From the NCBI GenBank assembly GCA_026214975.1, contig CM047805.1, positions 190,597,620 through 190,661,619 on the forward strand: a stretch of 64,000 nucleotides of DNA, written 5' to 3'. Position numbers and translations under genes: made by a program. Numbering within the stretch: position 1 is the stretch's first letter; every line of letters begins with the position of its first letter. This DNA is from Gentiana macrophylla. Its lineage: Eukaryota > Streptophyta > Magnoliopsida > Gentianales > Gentianaceae. The notes beneath the pieces were generated by a model. That model did not search any database and had not been told where the DNA came from. It saw only the letters and a list, made by a program, of their open reading frames with translations. This document shows, piece after piece, positions 10,401-23,200 of this stretch.

Positions 10401-11399
10401 AAAGCAAAACACAACAATCGAGCTTTAAACAGCAAAACACAACATCAACATCTTTAAACAGCTTTAAATTGAACTACTTTAAACAAAAAAACACAACAAT
10501 CGAGCCGAACAACAATCGAGCCGAACAACAATCGAGCCGAACAAGCTTTAAACAACAAAATACAGAGGCTCATTACCACTTTCATTGAACTAATTTGACA
10601 AAAACTAAACTAAAAGCAACTAATTTGACAACGAACAAATGCTTACCGCAGATGTGGCGGAGGAAGGAGGTGCGGCCGCTTGTTGGGGCTGTTTAAGCAG
10701 GTGGGAGGATCTAGCGGCGGCCGGTTGGTTGAAGCGGGTGGGGAGGAGCTAGCAAAGACCGGCGGATGAGGAGAGAGCTAGCGGCGCCAAGGGACTCGAG
10801 GAGAGAGGAGAGGAGGACGCGGGAGGAGAAGGAAATGAAATGAAGAAGAAAGGAGAAGAGAGGGCTCTGTCCATTTTCATTTAGGTTATGATTGATCATT
10901 ATTGAATTCAAGCCTTAGTACTACACATATTGATTTCAAACACGATATTGATTGATCATTATTGAAATCAAAAGAAAAAAAAGATTTAAAAGAAAATATG
11001 TTGACCACCTAGAGCTACCTATAGCTAGCGAAAGACACCTAGTATAAGACTACATGAGATGACAACTCCAAATTTATTTTCTTTGGAAGTTGAAGTTGAA
11101 ATGATAATTACTAGTACTACACATGAGCATTTCTACTTCAGAGTTGTTTCCATTCATTTTAATCAATTTTTTGGTTTATTATCTTCTTTCTTTCCTACAT
11201 TTCTAGATATTTACGATTGCCTTGTATGTAAATGAGTCGATATCTACATTATTGAAATATTTACCGTGGATACAATAGTATTAAGAGCTCATCTTGTATA
11301 TAACAAAGATTATCATTAGTTATTTGATGTCAGCCACACTAATTCCATTTATGCTCGTTACTTAGATATAGGTAGCTCTAGGTGGTCTACTTATTAATC

Positions 11400-12010
11400 A
11401 ATCTCGAGGTTGATTTCAACATCGAGATTGATTAACGATTAGTGATTTTCAAATCTGTGGCTCGTTACTTATAAGTCAAATGTTGATTTCAAACTCGAGA
11501 TTGATTAACGAGTAGTGATTTTCAAACCCGATGCTCGTTACTTTTAATTCAAATGTTGAATTCAACCTCGAGATTGATTAATAAGTAGACCAATAAAACT
11601 CAATTCTCGTTACTTATAAGTCAAATGTTGATTTCAAACTCGTATTGATTAATAAGTAGTAAATTAAAACTCAATCCCGTTACTTATAAGTCAAATGTTG
11701 ATTTCAAACTCGAGATTCATTAACGAGTAGTGATTTTCAAACCCGATGCTCGTTACTTTTAAGTCAAATGTTGAATTCAACATCGAGATTGATTAATAAG
11801 TAGTAAATTAAAACTCAATCCCGTTACTTATAAGTCAAATGTTGATTTCAAACTCGAGATTCATTAACGAGTAGTGATTTTCAAACCCGATGCTCATTAC
11901 TTTTAAGTCAAATGTTGAATTCAACATCGAGATTGATTAATATGTAGTAAATTAAAACTCAATCCCGTTACTTATAAGTCAAATGTTGATTTCAAACTCG
12001 ATATTGATTA
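11400..12010. repeat. 72-bp minisatellite of the CACTA element, unit 1
   Basis: Starts such as CTCGTTACTTATAAGTC at 11461, 11533 and 11605 give a 72-bp period. Each unit holds TCAAATGTTGATTTCAAACT, CGAGATTGATTAA and GTAGTGATTTTC or AGTAAATTAAAACTC. Two unit types alternate, so a 144-bp higher-order period is visible. Homologous arrays occur at 31870-32490, 39020-39450 and 51960-52440, differing in copy number. Confidence 0.85.
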
Positions 12011-12179
12011 AGGAGTAGTGAATTTAAAATATTAAATATATTTTTTAGATACAAAAATATAATTATTGAATATTAAATAAAATTTTTAGGTTAAAAATTT
12101 GAATTTTAAATATTAAATATAATTTTTAATAAAACAAAATCATTTTTAATAAAAAAATCGGGTTTTTAATAAAAATTTC

Positions 12180-12529
12180 ATTTTTAGGGCGACATTTGTC
12201 GTCCCTAAAGGGTTTCCCGGGTAAAATTTATTTTTTTAATAAAAATTTCATTTTTAGGGACGACATTTGTTGTCCCTAAAGGGTTTCCCGAGTAAAATTT
12301 GCCACTATGGAATCCACGTGGAAGGGCGGGAAATTTAATGGTTATTAGGGACGACACTGTCGTCCCTACAAACAAAGAATTGTCCCGAAAGATTTAAATT
12401 TCTCATATTTAATTAATCGAACGTTGACCGATCTTTAGGGACGACATGTAAATCCTAATAAGCTTTATTTTGAGACGACAAAAGTCGTCCTAAAGATACT
12501 GGTCTCTAAAAACCTAATTTGTTGTAGTG
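12180..12529. repeat. CACTA subterminal GACGAC palindromes and terminal inverted repeat
   Basis: Repeated inverted pairs of the type AGGGACGACA..TGTCGTCCCTAA occur at about 12185-12215, 12255-12285, 12345-12370 and 12430-12500. They are followed by the terminus at 12512-12529, whose minus strand starts CACTACAACAAATTAGG. Arrays of short subterminal repeats next to a CACTA terminus are the known binding region for TnpA-type proteins. Confidence 0.8.
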
Positions 12530-12601
12530 ATAGTCGATTAGCCCACACGACCACCAAATCATGGTTCCGTTCTGTGTCCGTAGATAAGAAAACGATTTTT
12601 T

Positions 12602-12826
12602 TAAAACTAGATTACCGTTCTGCATGGATCTATTCTATGATGCACACTTGCACAAAGTGTGGTATTTTGAGGAGTTGGGAGTATACTTTCATGACAAAAG
12701 GTATTACATTTCTTCACAACGCGTCTACAAGAAGGCTTTGTAAATACGATGAAACAAACGGTAATGATAGAGTTCTTTCCTCAAGTTCACACTAATTTTA
12801 CACTTAAGCTAAAATTGTGGTTGTAA
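12602..12826 (+). pseudogene. Unidentified 66-codon reading frame, unit 1
   Basis: The conserved peptide runs MDLFYDAHLHKVWYFEELG, then VYFHDKRYYISSQRLQEGF, then a segment ending FTPKLKLWL and a stop. It recurs in all four units (33091-33289, 39983-40181, 53047-53243) just outside the CACTA terminus. Copy 1 keeps the frame through HKVW but is shifted at CGCGTCTAC; the others shift at the HKVW site. I do not recognise the family. It reads like the last exon of a real gene: ordinary composition, a clear stop and amino-acid conservation. No upstream exon is evident. Confidence 0.45.
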
Positions 12827-12829
12827 TTG

Positions 12830-13728
12830 TTTTAAGTTTTTTAAATATTTTACAAATAAAAAATATGTGATGGGATGATGATGATGTAAAAACCTAATAC
12901 ACCCCGAAACATGTGCTTGATTTCTTTAAAGGTCAAAAGGAAGTTTACAGTTATTTACAATTACAAGTCTAAAGGCTAAAGCCCAAGACACACAACAAAA
13001 AAAAAAAAGAAGGAATTTACAAGTCAAAATTTTCACCTAGATTAAGAGATTGAATGTCATAAAGTTTATAAAAAATGTCTAAAATATCTTTTGAAATAGT
13101 TAAAGATTAATGATAAGTAGCTAGATTGTTAATAAAGTAGAGCGAGAGAAAAAAATGTTAACTTACACTCCATCCGTCCCAAAGTATAAGTTATCCACTC
13201 AACCTACAGCTTTAAAACAGATTAAGAAAATAATTAAATATCATTAATGTATAACTAAAATGCATAATTTACTTTTGATTATCATAAATACAACAAGTGT
13301 AAAGTAAGTAAAAATGGTTGAATACACATAAATTAAAGGTAAGATTAGGAAAATAATGTATGTAAATGTTTATAAATGCTTTCTTGGTAGGAAAATGATA
13401 TAACAATTACACATATTGTGTAGTACATATTCGGTACCTAAAGTATAGTCATTGATTAAAGTGTACTCATCAAAATGAATATAGTGATCGTTCACTACAT
13501 GTTGAGGACCAAGGCGATGACGGTCAAGTTCGATAAAGACTTTTACACGGATGCTTACATCATTTAAATGGTCAATGATGAGACACTTAAGAGATATTCC
13601 ATTATTGCATGTGATGAAGAAAATGTTAGCACCATGAGAAAATACTTATGTGGTGAGGGAATTTTGAGGTGAAATGACGGATAAAACGATCAGAACCACA
13701 CTTTAAATATAAAATGAAATTGTATGGT
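12830..13728. other. Spacer between the unidentified frame and the GPN1 3' side
   Basis: This AT-rich segment recurs in all units. It includes CACTCCATCCGTCCCAAAGTAT at 13165-13186, which resembles a Stowaway-type MITE end but has no matching right end. No gene is seen. Confidence 0.6.
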
Positions 13729-13760
13729 TGTGGTGTCTCCACACATGTGGAGACACCACA
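13729..13760. repeat. 14-bp-stem hairpin downstream of GPN1, copy B side
   Basis: TGTGGTGTCTCCAC and GTGGAGACACCACA form a perfect stem with the loop ACAT. It is identical at 34189-34220 and 41077-41108. In the unit before copy E (54147-54170) both arms are changed but still pair. It lies about 470 bp beyond the GPN1 stop codon. Confidence 0.85.
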
Positions 13761-14227
13761 CAAGTATTTCCCAACACTATGGCGTCTAGCCTTTGTTTGT
13801 TTTGTTTTGTTTTTTTTTTGGTGGCTACAATCTTTGTTATCCGGGACTAAATGATCTGACTAACCTAAAGATCGGTCCGTGTCATATATGCTAAGTCAGA
13901 CTTTTACTCAAGGTAAGGTCTGGTCAAGCGCCCTTTCAACATACACCTTTTAGAAGAGAATCAAACTGATGAACACCCTAGACATGCATGCTTATGGCAG
14001 CTAGCTTTCGTTAATTCATTCACACAGCCATTCTAGGCATTAGAGAAAAAACCCATATCAATAACCTACTTGCACTGATCGATAACCACATAAATGCCGC
14101 CATCGGCTTAAAAATGCATAACGGATCGCAGTGAAGATACTGATGATTATGACATTTACAAGTAGTCATAGTCGGGTTCACTTTACAAATGCTAGCTCTA
14201 TTTTTCGTCCCCCCAAAAAAAACATTG

Positions 14228-17200
14228 TCAAAATGAGAAACCGTCAAATTGTTCATCTTCATCATCGATGTCATCTTCTTCCTCCTCACTAAACCTAAGA
14301 TCGTCTTCATAGTCATCTTCCTCATTATCTTCTTCATCATCCATCATAATACCCTTGCTATCTCATTGTTTCTCCACTACCACTACCCTTTAAGCCGCCA
14401 AGACCACAGTCTCCTCTCGACTTCTCCATGTCTTGTCTCGACTTATCCATGTTTTCACGTCTCACGTTGCTCCTCTATTTTCTCTCTCTCTATCGCCTCT
14501 TCTCAAGATCGGGCCTACATCAAAACCCACAATGAAATCTAGACATCCCATATCTTGAAGACATGATGATGAATTGAATTCAATATGAAAACTTACTTGT
14601 AAGTCTGCATGTATTCTTCAAAGACTTGCTTCAATGGCCTTGAAGAATTCATTCATTCCAAAGACTGTAAATCGCAGAGACGCCAACAGATCTGAGATTC
14701 TTGTAGAATTCTTCCAAAGGCCAGGAGAGGCTTCGGGTGAGTGTCGAGGTGTAGGAGTGGTCTCAATCCAAAGATGCATGGAATACCTCAAAATCTTCCA
14801 TCCACTGCCTCATCATACCAAGAAACATATCGACACTTTGTCCATTCTCAAGCTTAAAATTCTCAAGTAAAGACAAACAGGATGTTTTTCCTATTTCCGT
14901 GCTATAAAAGCCAAAGTTGATACAATAGAAAGAAATCATTGTTACCGCTTACTTAAAGTAGATATACCAATGGAGAGATGGCAAATATAACATGTTGCAA
15001 AAAGGATGTATATATAATGAGTTGCAAGTGACATAGCAAAGAAAAATCAAAAATCATGCGAAGATTAACATCTAATGACACCCTTTTCCTTCCAAGTATC
15101 TAGCGAAATATAAAACTAAAGAGGCGAACATAATTACATAGAACAATGTGAATAGAAAATAATACTTGTCTGTACACCCAAAAAAATAATCTTTTTTGTT
15201 TAACTTTCAAAGAAAAAAAGGAAGATGAAAAGACGGAAGGACACAAACTCATGATCAAGAAACAACAAAAATTGGGCATGAAACCATGATATACGGAATT
15301 GCCTATGTTGATGTTTACCATTTTTGCTTTGAGATGTTAGTGAGGGGAACTTGGAAGAAAAGAATGAGAAATGAACATAAAAACTTAAATTAGAGAAGAC
15401 GGCATACTTTGTATGGGAGGGAGAATATATGCACGAAGGATGATATACCTACTTTACCTACAAATATGCCCCACATGTGATAAATATTAAAGAAGCCTTG
15501 TAGCCAGTATTGTTTCTTGTACAATCCTCATTCAAATAAATTTTTCAAGAAGAAAGCATGGAGAAAAAGGAGGGAGGGAGGGAGGGAGGGAGGGGAGGCG
15601 GGGACTATCTTTGGGCGACATTGCAGATTCCACAATTAGAGTCCAGGATAATTCACTAAATATGCTTTTAGTGGAAGTTGTACAAAACCTTTTTTCCTTG
15701 ACGATTTCCTAAATTTCATAATTCAAATGATCATCGCTAAAATCACCCAAAAACAGTTGCACGTAATCCCTTGACTTTAAGGAAACACTGATTTCAAACA
15801 CTAAACCAAGACAAACATGCCAAAAGACTATTGGTAGGTAGAAGAACACTTTCAATGTCGAGTTAAAACGAAACGAAATAATTCTTCGTAAAAATAATAA
15901 TGAAAACCATAATACAACATTTCAAGACAAGTTCGGGAGTAAAGCTTTACCTCTAATGCAAACTGATGTTGAGCCACATCTGTCTTGTTAAAAGCCAACA
16001 CCAATGGAAGTCGTGTTTTATAAAGGATGCTACAAGCATACAACATATTGCTCATAAATGTAGCAGGACTTGCTTTGAACGAGGAGTGTCAACCACATAA
16101 GTGATAACCGTGGGAAAAGTTGATGCAAAAGCTTCGTAATAATAGCCCCGAGGCGGACTGGTAAAAATCTCAATCTAGCCAGTGTGTCAACCAAAACATA
16201 GTCCAACTGATGCGCTTGCCTCTCAATTACAGATACTACACCAGTAATTCCACACTATTATATTTGAATCTCAATAGGGATGGGAATAAAAAAATCTACT
16301 CGCTCTCGGACCCAAATACAACATAAGGGCAAAAAAATGACAATCACAAGGAAAATCTGCAAATTCAAAACAAATACAGAATCAAATAGGCTCTCGAAAG
16401 CAATGGGCACACATATTCAAATTAAATTCTTAACAAGTAGACTGGTACAAAATCCAACAAATCAAGATCCAAATCAGTACAAGAAACCATTGATTGTGAT
16501 CACCATTCCTTCTATAAAGGAATAAAGGAAAATCAAGATAAACAACATGATCGGGCAAGAAGAACACGTTTACATCTCCACCGTCCAACCGAATGGCGAG
16601 AAAAATCGAGACGCCGTGTCTTGCAAGAATAGAGTTCAAAAGAGATCACAGAGAGCAAGCAAGAAGCATAACAACAACAATAAAAAATAAAAATATTGAA
16701 CAATCGATTGATTTTCGAGCAGCTCCAACGCTTCAATAATAACATTTACCTCATCAAACTTTGTAGCAAACAAATTTAAGGATGTTAGAATTCCTCCATT
16801 AGGTCCAAGATTGAACTCCTTCATGACTTCCTTGTACCGTCATGGTGTCTCTTATGTCAATATTAGCACCAAAATGAAGAGTCATGACAAATGGATCAAG
16901 ATTCACGACATAGCCACGGATATTGGAAAATATTGTGTGAGTGACCAAATAATGCATAAAGGTTGTCTTTCCACTGCCTATGCATATTCAAGAAATTTAT
17001 TCCCACCATTACATACAGAAAGATCATAAGCAAAAAGAGATCTACAAAACTCGCAAGTGAACATCACCTGCCATTCCAACTACAAGGATGATAACAGGCT
17101 TTCTCTTGAACGAAGACGACGGTTACGCAATTATCAACTTCTCCATCGATCAAGTACCTCGGTCTTCTCATTGTCCTAAGTCCAAGAAGAAGTTACAAAA

Positions 17201-20200
17201 TAAATCAATTAACAAACAACATACTTGAATACATTTATGATGCTAAACAATCCTCGAATACGACCCATAAAAACAGACACCATAACACACCCTCATTGAG
17301 AGAGGCAAATTGTGGATACTAACCGCAGTGAAAGCAACTACAAAAAAGACAGGACACCCACTCTGAATATGCATTTATATTGTGTTGGAAAGGTGTCCTA
17401 AACCCAATCGGTCGGACCGGATCCGACCGGGTCGGGTCATTCTGATCTATTTAGTTCATGTAATAACTTTATTATGATTAATAAAAGCACTTATGTTATT
17501 ATATATTGTTTGTATTCATATTATTTGTTGTATATATATATAGTAACGTCCCCTAGTATCGATCATGATATAGAAAACCATGATAGTGATTATGGTTGAT
17601 GAGATCTCTAATCACTATAACAAGGTTGGTACTTAAATGTCTCTAGTCTTACATATTATCAAATGGGACATTGATAGTATAATCGAGACTAGCACGTATT
17701 GGATGTCTTCTACTTTTTAGAAAGTAGGATAGATCTCGCCTATCGAAGTGTAGGACACTTGGACCAGCGTGGGCGTGTATTAGAGAATGCGACGTTAGAT
17801 GACCCACTTACATTAAGTGTCACACTATGTGGCGGTTGTGTAATTATCCTTTTGACCGAGTCTTCATGGCATCACGGTGTGGATTGTCATGCTTTGACAC
17901 TATTGAGATTTCTCCTAACCACGGGCGATCATGCGGTAGTGATTGGGTATGATATTGAAGCATCACGGAGTATACATGATTGGTCGTCCGGGAATCGCGT
18001 ATCCTATGATTGGGATTGAATATCCGAAATGGCCTTCTTATAAGGAATGTCTAGCTCTCGAGAATCTTTGCAAAGTGGGAGTAAATGTGTTATTCCGAGA
18101 GAGCATGATATCCAGATTATAAGATACGATCGTCAATGTATTGACACTTTCGAGATCGTATGGATATTATTATAGCGATAGGATTGTAAGTTACACGGTA
18201 ATCGCTTCACATGAAAGGTAGTAGTCATTGCTTTTGACTCTTCCGATAATTGGGGTCACGGTGTGTTGCTAGACGCTATCCCGTGATCGTTAGGTATAAA
18301 GGGCATTTTGGTAAATTGCACTTTGTGTCTCTGACCAACATATTCGAAGCCTATCGGGTCACACACATATGAACATCGAGTCGGATTAAAATGCGGTTAT
18401 AGTTGATAACCAAATAAGGAAAGTTTATCTCTGCAGACTATAAAGGTTATAGTGGTAAATTAATATGGTGGTATTTATTTATTATGAATAAATAAAATAC
18501 AAGATATTAATTATATATAAATTATATTAATTAAAGAATATTCCGGAAGTCAATTTGTTGACTAATGGGGCGCCACTTTTATGTGTATAAGATACACTTG
18601 GATTGTGCACTTTAATTAATAAATATTGCCATAATATTAATATAGGATATTAATTGATTTTGGAAAAATAGATTTATGGTAATAAGATAATTATAATCAA
18701 TATATGATATTGACAAAATATTATAATTAAAGAGATAAATCAATCTAATTGATTTTCCTTATTTTATTGGAAAAAGGTTTTCTTCTCCTCCACACTACAT
18801 ATGGGCGCCACTTGCTCTATAAAAGGAAGTGGGTGTCAAGCTCTTTTGTACAACACAATTGCAAGAGCTCATAGTTCTTGTGTAAAATAGAGAGCTCTCC
18901 ATAGTGAGTTTGTGAGGGAAGAAAAGGTCCGATCTAGCGACCGGAGTTTTTCCGATAAGAATCCAGGAGGATTCGGCGAGGGTTCGTGTGGATTAGCGAT
19001 AGAGGCCGGACGCGTGGGCGGCTTGCGCGTTGAACTACTCTCCGTTGGCGGTCAAAGAGACGATCTTGTAGATCATCTAAGGTATAACCGTCAAACTACT
19101 TAACATGTTTATTGCATTAAACGAAGAACGATCTAGAAAAGGAAATCAAAATTTTAAATTCCGCTGCGTTAAACTAGTGATTTCCTAACAGTGGTATCAG
19201 AGACAGACTTCGAGCTTAAGCAATAAGCATAATTTAAATGCGTAGTATTTAATCGATAGATGCAAGATTTAAATCGCGAAACGTTAAAACAAAAAAAAAT
19301 ATATAGGGTTCATGGGGGTCGGCCGACTGGCGGCGCCCCCATCCCTCGGCGGCGGCGGCGGCGGTGGCCTTCGGGCTGCTGTCCGTCGGCTCTCCTCTTC
19401 CTTTGGGGGAGATCAACCCTTTTCGTTTTGTGATATTTTATTGTGCATAGATATCTCGTTTGTTTAGTTGTGTCATATGGCCAACCAATGGTTCAAATAG
19501 TTTGGACCATTGGGAAACCATATGGGACATTGGCCTTTCCAAATTTTGATTTGGAATAGGCTGAAGCCCTTTCCAAATATTTGATTTGGAATAGGCTTCA
19601 GCTTTGAGCACTTCTTCCAAAATTTTGATTTTGGAAAGTGGCCAGTGCCTAAACTAAAATTATTTGGCCTTTCCAAATATTTGATTTGGAATAGGCTGAG
19701 CCCTTTCCAAATATTTGATTTGGAATAGGCCTAGTTTGAGCCACTTCAAAATTTTGATTTTGGAAAGTGGCGAACTCCTGACTAAAATAATTTGGCCTTT
19801 CCAAATATTTGATTTGGAGTAGCTTGGCCCTTTCCAATATTTGATTTGGAATAGGCTAGCTTTGAAACCACTTCCAAAATTTTGATTTTGGAAAGTGGCG
19901 CTGCTAAGCTAAATTTAGTTTTGGAAATGAAACAAATAGGAGACTTTATAATTTTAATTTTATTTTGAATAGTTCAAATTTAATTAAAATTGAAATCGAT
20001 TTAAAATTAAATGTTAATTTTAATTTTGGTTAAATCATATAATTAATTAAAAGTTATTTAATTATTTGATGTGATAAAATAAAGACGCATGAGTAGTAGT
20101 AGTTAAAATTAGAATTTAATCTTTTTCATAAGATAAAATTGTATGGATTAGATGTGTAGATATAATGTGATTATATGGACCCCGATTGATCATGGACTCG

Positions 20201-23200
20201 ACCAATAGGATAGATGGGAATGTTTTCTTTATGTTGGTTTTTTGAAAAATTGGTCCTAGGCCGTTATGAAGAACGTGACCTAGTTTACTTTTTGCACTTA
20301 TCCCATTCCTCGAGTTCCCCCTGCAAAGCGGGTGTAATTATTTATTATGTGACAAGAATGGAGCAAGAAGTTCGAGACCAAGGAGAAATAAAGAACCCAT
20401 TGGCGTACATCAATAAAGATCCTATTGGCGGTTGCGAGATACCCTTAGTTTGTGACTGCGCGGTTTCGCTCGGTTTGTATTCAAACCGCACTTTAGAAAA
20501 GTCCATGATCATACCGGTTATTTTATGCGCGGAATGTTGTGTATGTTTTACTTTATATGATATCGTAGTAATATGCACATAGTAGATGAGACCATAATTA
20601 AACCAAATTAATTAAGTGAATTAATTTAAAATTATTCCCACATCAAAAATCAAGTCGGAATTGCCTCCCCATATTATAACGACGGTGAAGAGCCCTTGTT
20701 CGGACCCAACTCACCACCAAAGCGGGGTTGACCTACCTCGGGTATATCGTCGTTATTGAGATATGATCGAAAGAGATCTCATGAATATTGGGGTTAAGAC
20801 TCGACTAAGAATTCTCTCGGCCACCTGCCAAAGCGGGGTCGTTTGGATTTTAGAGGCAAGGGTTTGGCTAATTTCATAAGATGAAATATTGTCAAAGAGT
20901 TGATCGTCAAACAACAAGAATCGTATAAGATACGATCGACAAATCGTTGTCCACTGCTTTAATTATTTTCGCCCATCACCCAAAGTTGGGGTCGGGGTAG
21001 TTCGATGGGATCTTGCCCACTAAAGGAATTATTTTCTTGAAAGCCAATAGGGAATAGTTGGCTAGTGGGAGTAAAAACCTTATAGATTCATTAAGTGCAA
21101 ATTTAGGGTTTTTATACATGAGCTTTTACTTATTCTATCTTTTATTTATTGTTGTAGAAAATGTCAAACAAATTGAACCTTCGTTTTATCATCGATAACA
21201 AGCTTGACGAAAACTAATTTTCTCGATTGGGAAAGAAACCTCAAAATCGCTTTGAGGCACGAAGATTGGCTATGTCTTGACGAGGCCCTACCGGAAAAGC
21301 CCGAGGGTTCGGCCAGTAGATGTTGTCGAGAAGTACAACAAGCAATCGCTCGACAGCGATCGATGCTACATGTATCATGCTTGCTTCTATGACACTGAAT
21401 CGCAGAACAAAGATGAGTCCATGGACGCCTACTCTATCATGGTCCACCTGAAGGAGCTTTATGCTTCTCGCCTCTAGATCTTGAAAGTACGAGGTCTCGA
21501 AGGCCCTGTTTAGTTGTAAGATGGCATCTGGGATCGCCGTGGGTCACACGTGCTTAAAATGATCGGGTACATAGAGAGGCTTGGAAAGCCGGGCCACAAG
21601 TTGGAGCGAGAGTTGAGTATTGACTTGATTCTCGCAATCTCTACCGACTCATTCTCAGCTTTGTGATGAACTATCACATGAACAAGATAGATTGCTCCCT
21701 AGCGGAGTTATTGAACATGTTGAAAATCTTTGAAACCGTAGTAGGGAAGGGAAAGCAAGTGTTGCTTTGGTCACTTCAAGCAAGGGCAAGGCAAAAGCCC
21801 GAAAAAAAAGTCCAAGAAGGCGAAGGTGCACCTAAGCCAACGCCTAAGATAGCAAAAGACAAATCCAAGGATGCTTGCTTCCATTACGGTGAGACCGGAC
21901 ATTGGAGGAGAAACTGCAGGGCTTCTTGAGTACCAAGAAGAAGCATTCGATGCTTCGACTTCGTGTATATTTATGATTGAGATCAACATTACTTCTTCTA
22001 AGTCTAACCACCGGGTATTAGATCTGGTTGTGGTTCTCATATTTGTACGAATATGCAGCACTAAGAAGAACTAGAGATCCGAGGAAAGGAGAGGTGGACC
22101 TACGCGTTGGAAATGGAGCAAGTGTTCTGCCGCTACCGCCGTAGGAGTTTATTTTCTTTCATTGCCCAGTGGGCTAGTACTAGAACTTAATAATCATTAT
22201 TTTGTTCCCGCCTTACGAAGAGCATTATTTCTATTTCTGCATTAGATGTTGATGGATTTTCTTTTACGTTTGAGAATAAATGTTGTTCTTTTTCACGTGA
22301 TGGAATCTTTTATGGTACCGCATACTTAGCAATGGTCTCTATATATTAGATATGAATGTTGACGTTCTTAATATAAATAACAAGAAAGCCAAAACAAATG
22401 ACTTGAATGAATCCTACTTATGGCATTGTAGACTTGGCCATATAAATAAGAATCGCATTTCCAAACTCCATAAAGATGGAATGTTGGATCAATTCGATTA
22501 CATGAATCGCTTGATACATCTGCGAAGCTTGTTTACTTGGTAAGATGACAAAGTCACCTTTCAAAGAGCAAAGGGATAAGATCCAATGAATTGCTTGAGC
22601 TCATACATACCGATGATGTGTGTGGCCCAATGTCAATTCAAGCCAAAGGAGGATACTTTATTTTATCACCTTCATCGATGACCATTCTCGCTATGGTTAT
22701 ATATACTTAATGAAGTTTAAATCAAGCCTTCAAAAGTTCAAGGAATTCGAAGTGAGGTGGAGAAACAACTAGGTAAAGAAATCAAAACACTTCGATCCGA
22801 TCGAGGCGGAGAATACCTAGATGGAGAGTTTCAAGATTATTTGAAGGAGAATGGGATTCTACTCAATGGACTCCTCCCGAACGCCACGGATGAATGGCGT
22901 GTTCGAGAGGAGGAACCGCACCTTGTTGGACATGGTGCGATCCATGATGAGCTACGCAGCTTCTTCCAAAATCATTTTGGGGTATGCTCTAGAAACCGCA
23001 TCCTATACACCGAACCGAGTTCCATCAAAGACGGTTGACTCTACGCCATACGAGGTATGGACTAAGAGAAAACCGAGCCTAGGTCATCTAAAACCTTGGG
23101 GTTGTCCGACTTACGTGAAGCGGATGATGCCCGACAAATTAGAGCCCAGTGTCCGACAAATGTCTATTTGTGGGATATCCTAGAAACCAAAGGGTACCAA

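Larger units (their letters stand above)
8188..12529 (-). mobile_element. CACTA (En/Spm) element, 5' part, unit 1
   Basis: On the minus strand the element starts at 12529 with CACTACAACAAATTAGG, the CACTA-type terminus. It continues through GACGAC subterminal palindromes (12180-12500), a 72-bp minisatellite (11400-12010), a non-coding leader and the first large exon of a Tnp2 transposase (9785-8299), then breaks off near 8188. The other terminus is absent, so it cannot move on its own. Relative to units 2 and 4 it has lost about 0.8 kb near 10890, where GATTGATCATT microhomology joins the flanks. The same truncation point in every unit shows it was truncated before amplification. Confidence 0.85.

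Noticed and set aside
11400..12010. CRISPR-like repeat array
   Set aside because: The 72-bp repeats are contiguous without unique spacers and sit in a plant transposon; this is a minisatellite.
13160..13400. Stowaway MITE
   Set aside because: One end resembles CTCCATCCGTCCC but no inverted partner or TA duplication is visible in any of the four units.
14249..14542. Plus-strand gene [13 protein letters not shown] (also at 36226 and antisense to the other exon 6 copies)
   Set aside because: This is the complement of the acidic GPN1 C-terminal exon; the hydrophobic translation is an antisense effect.
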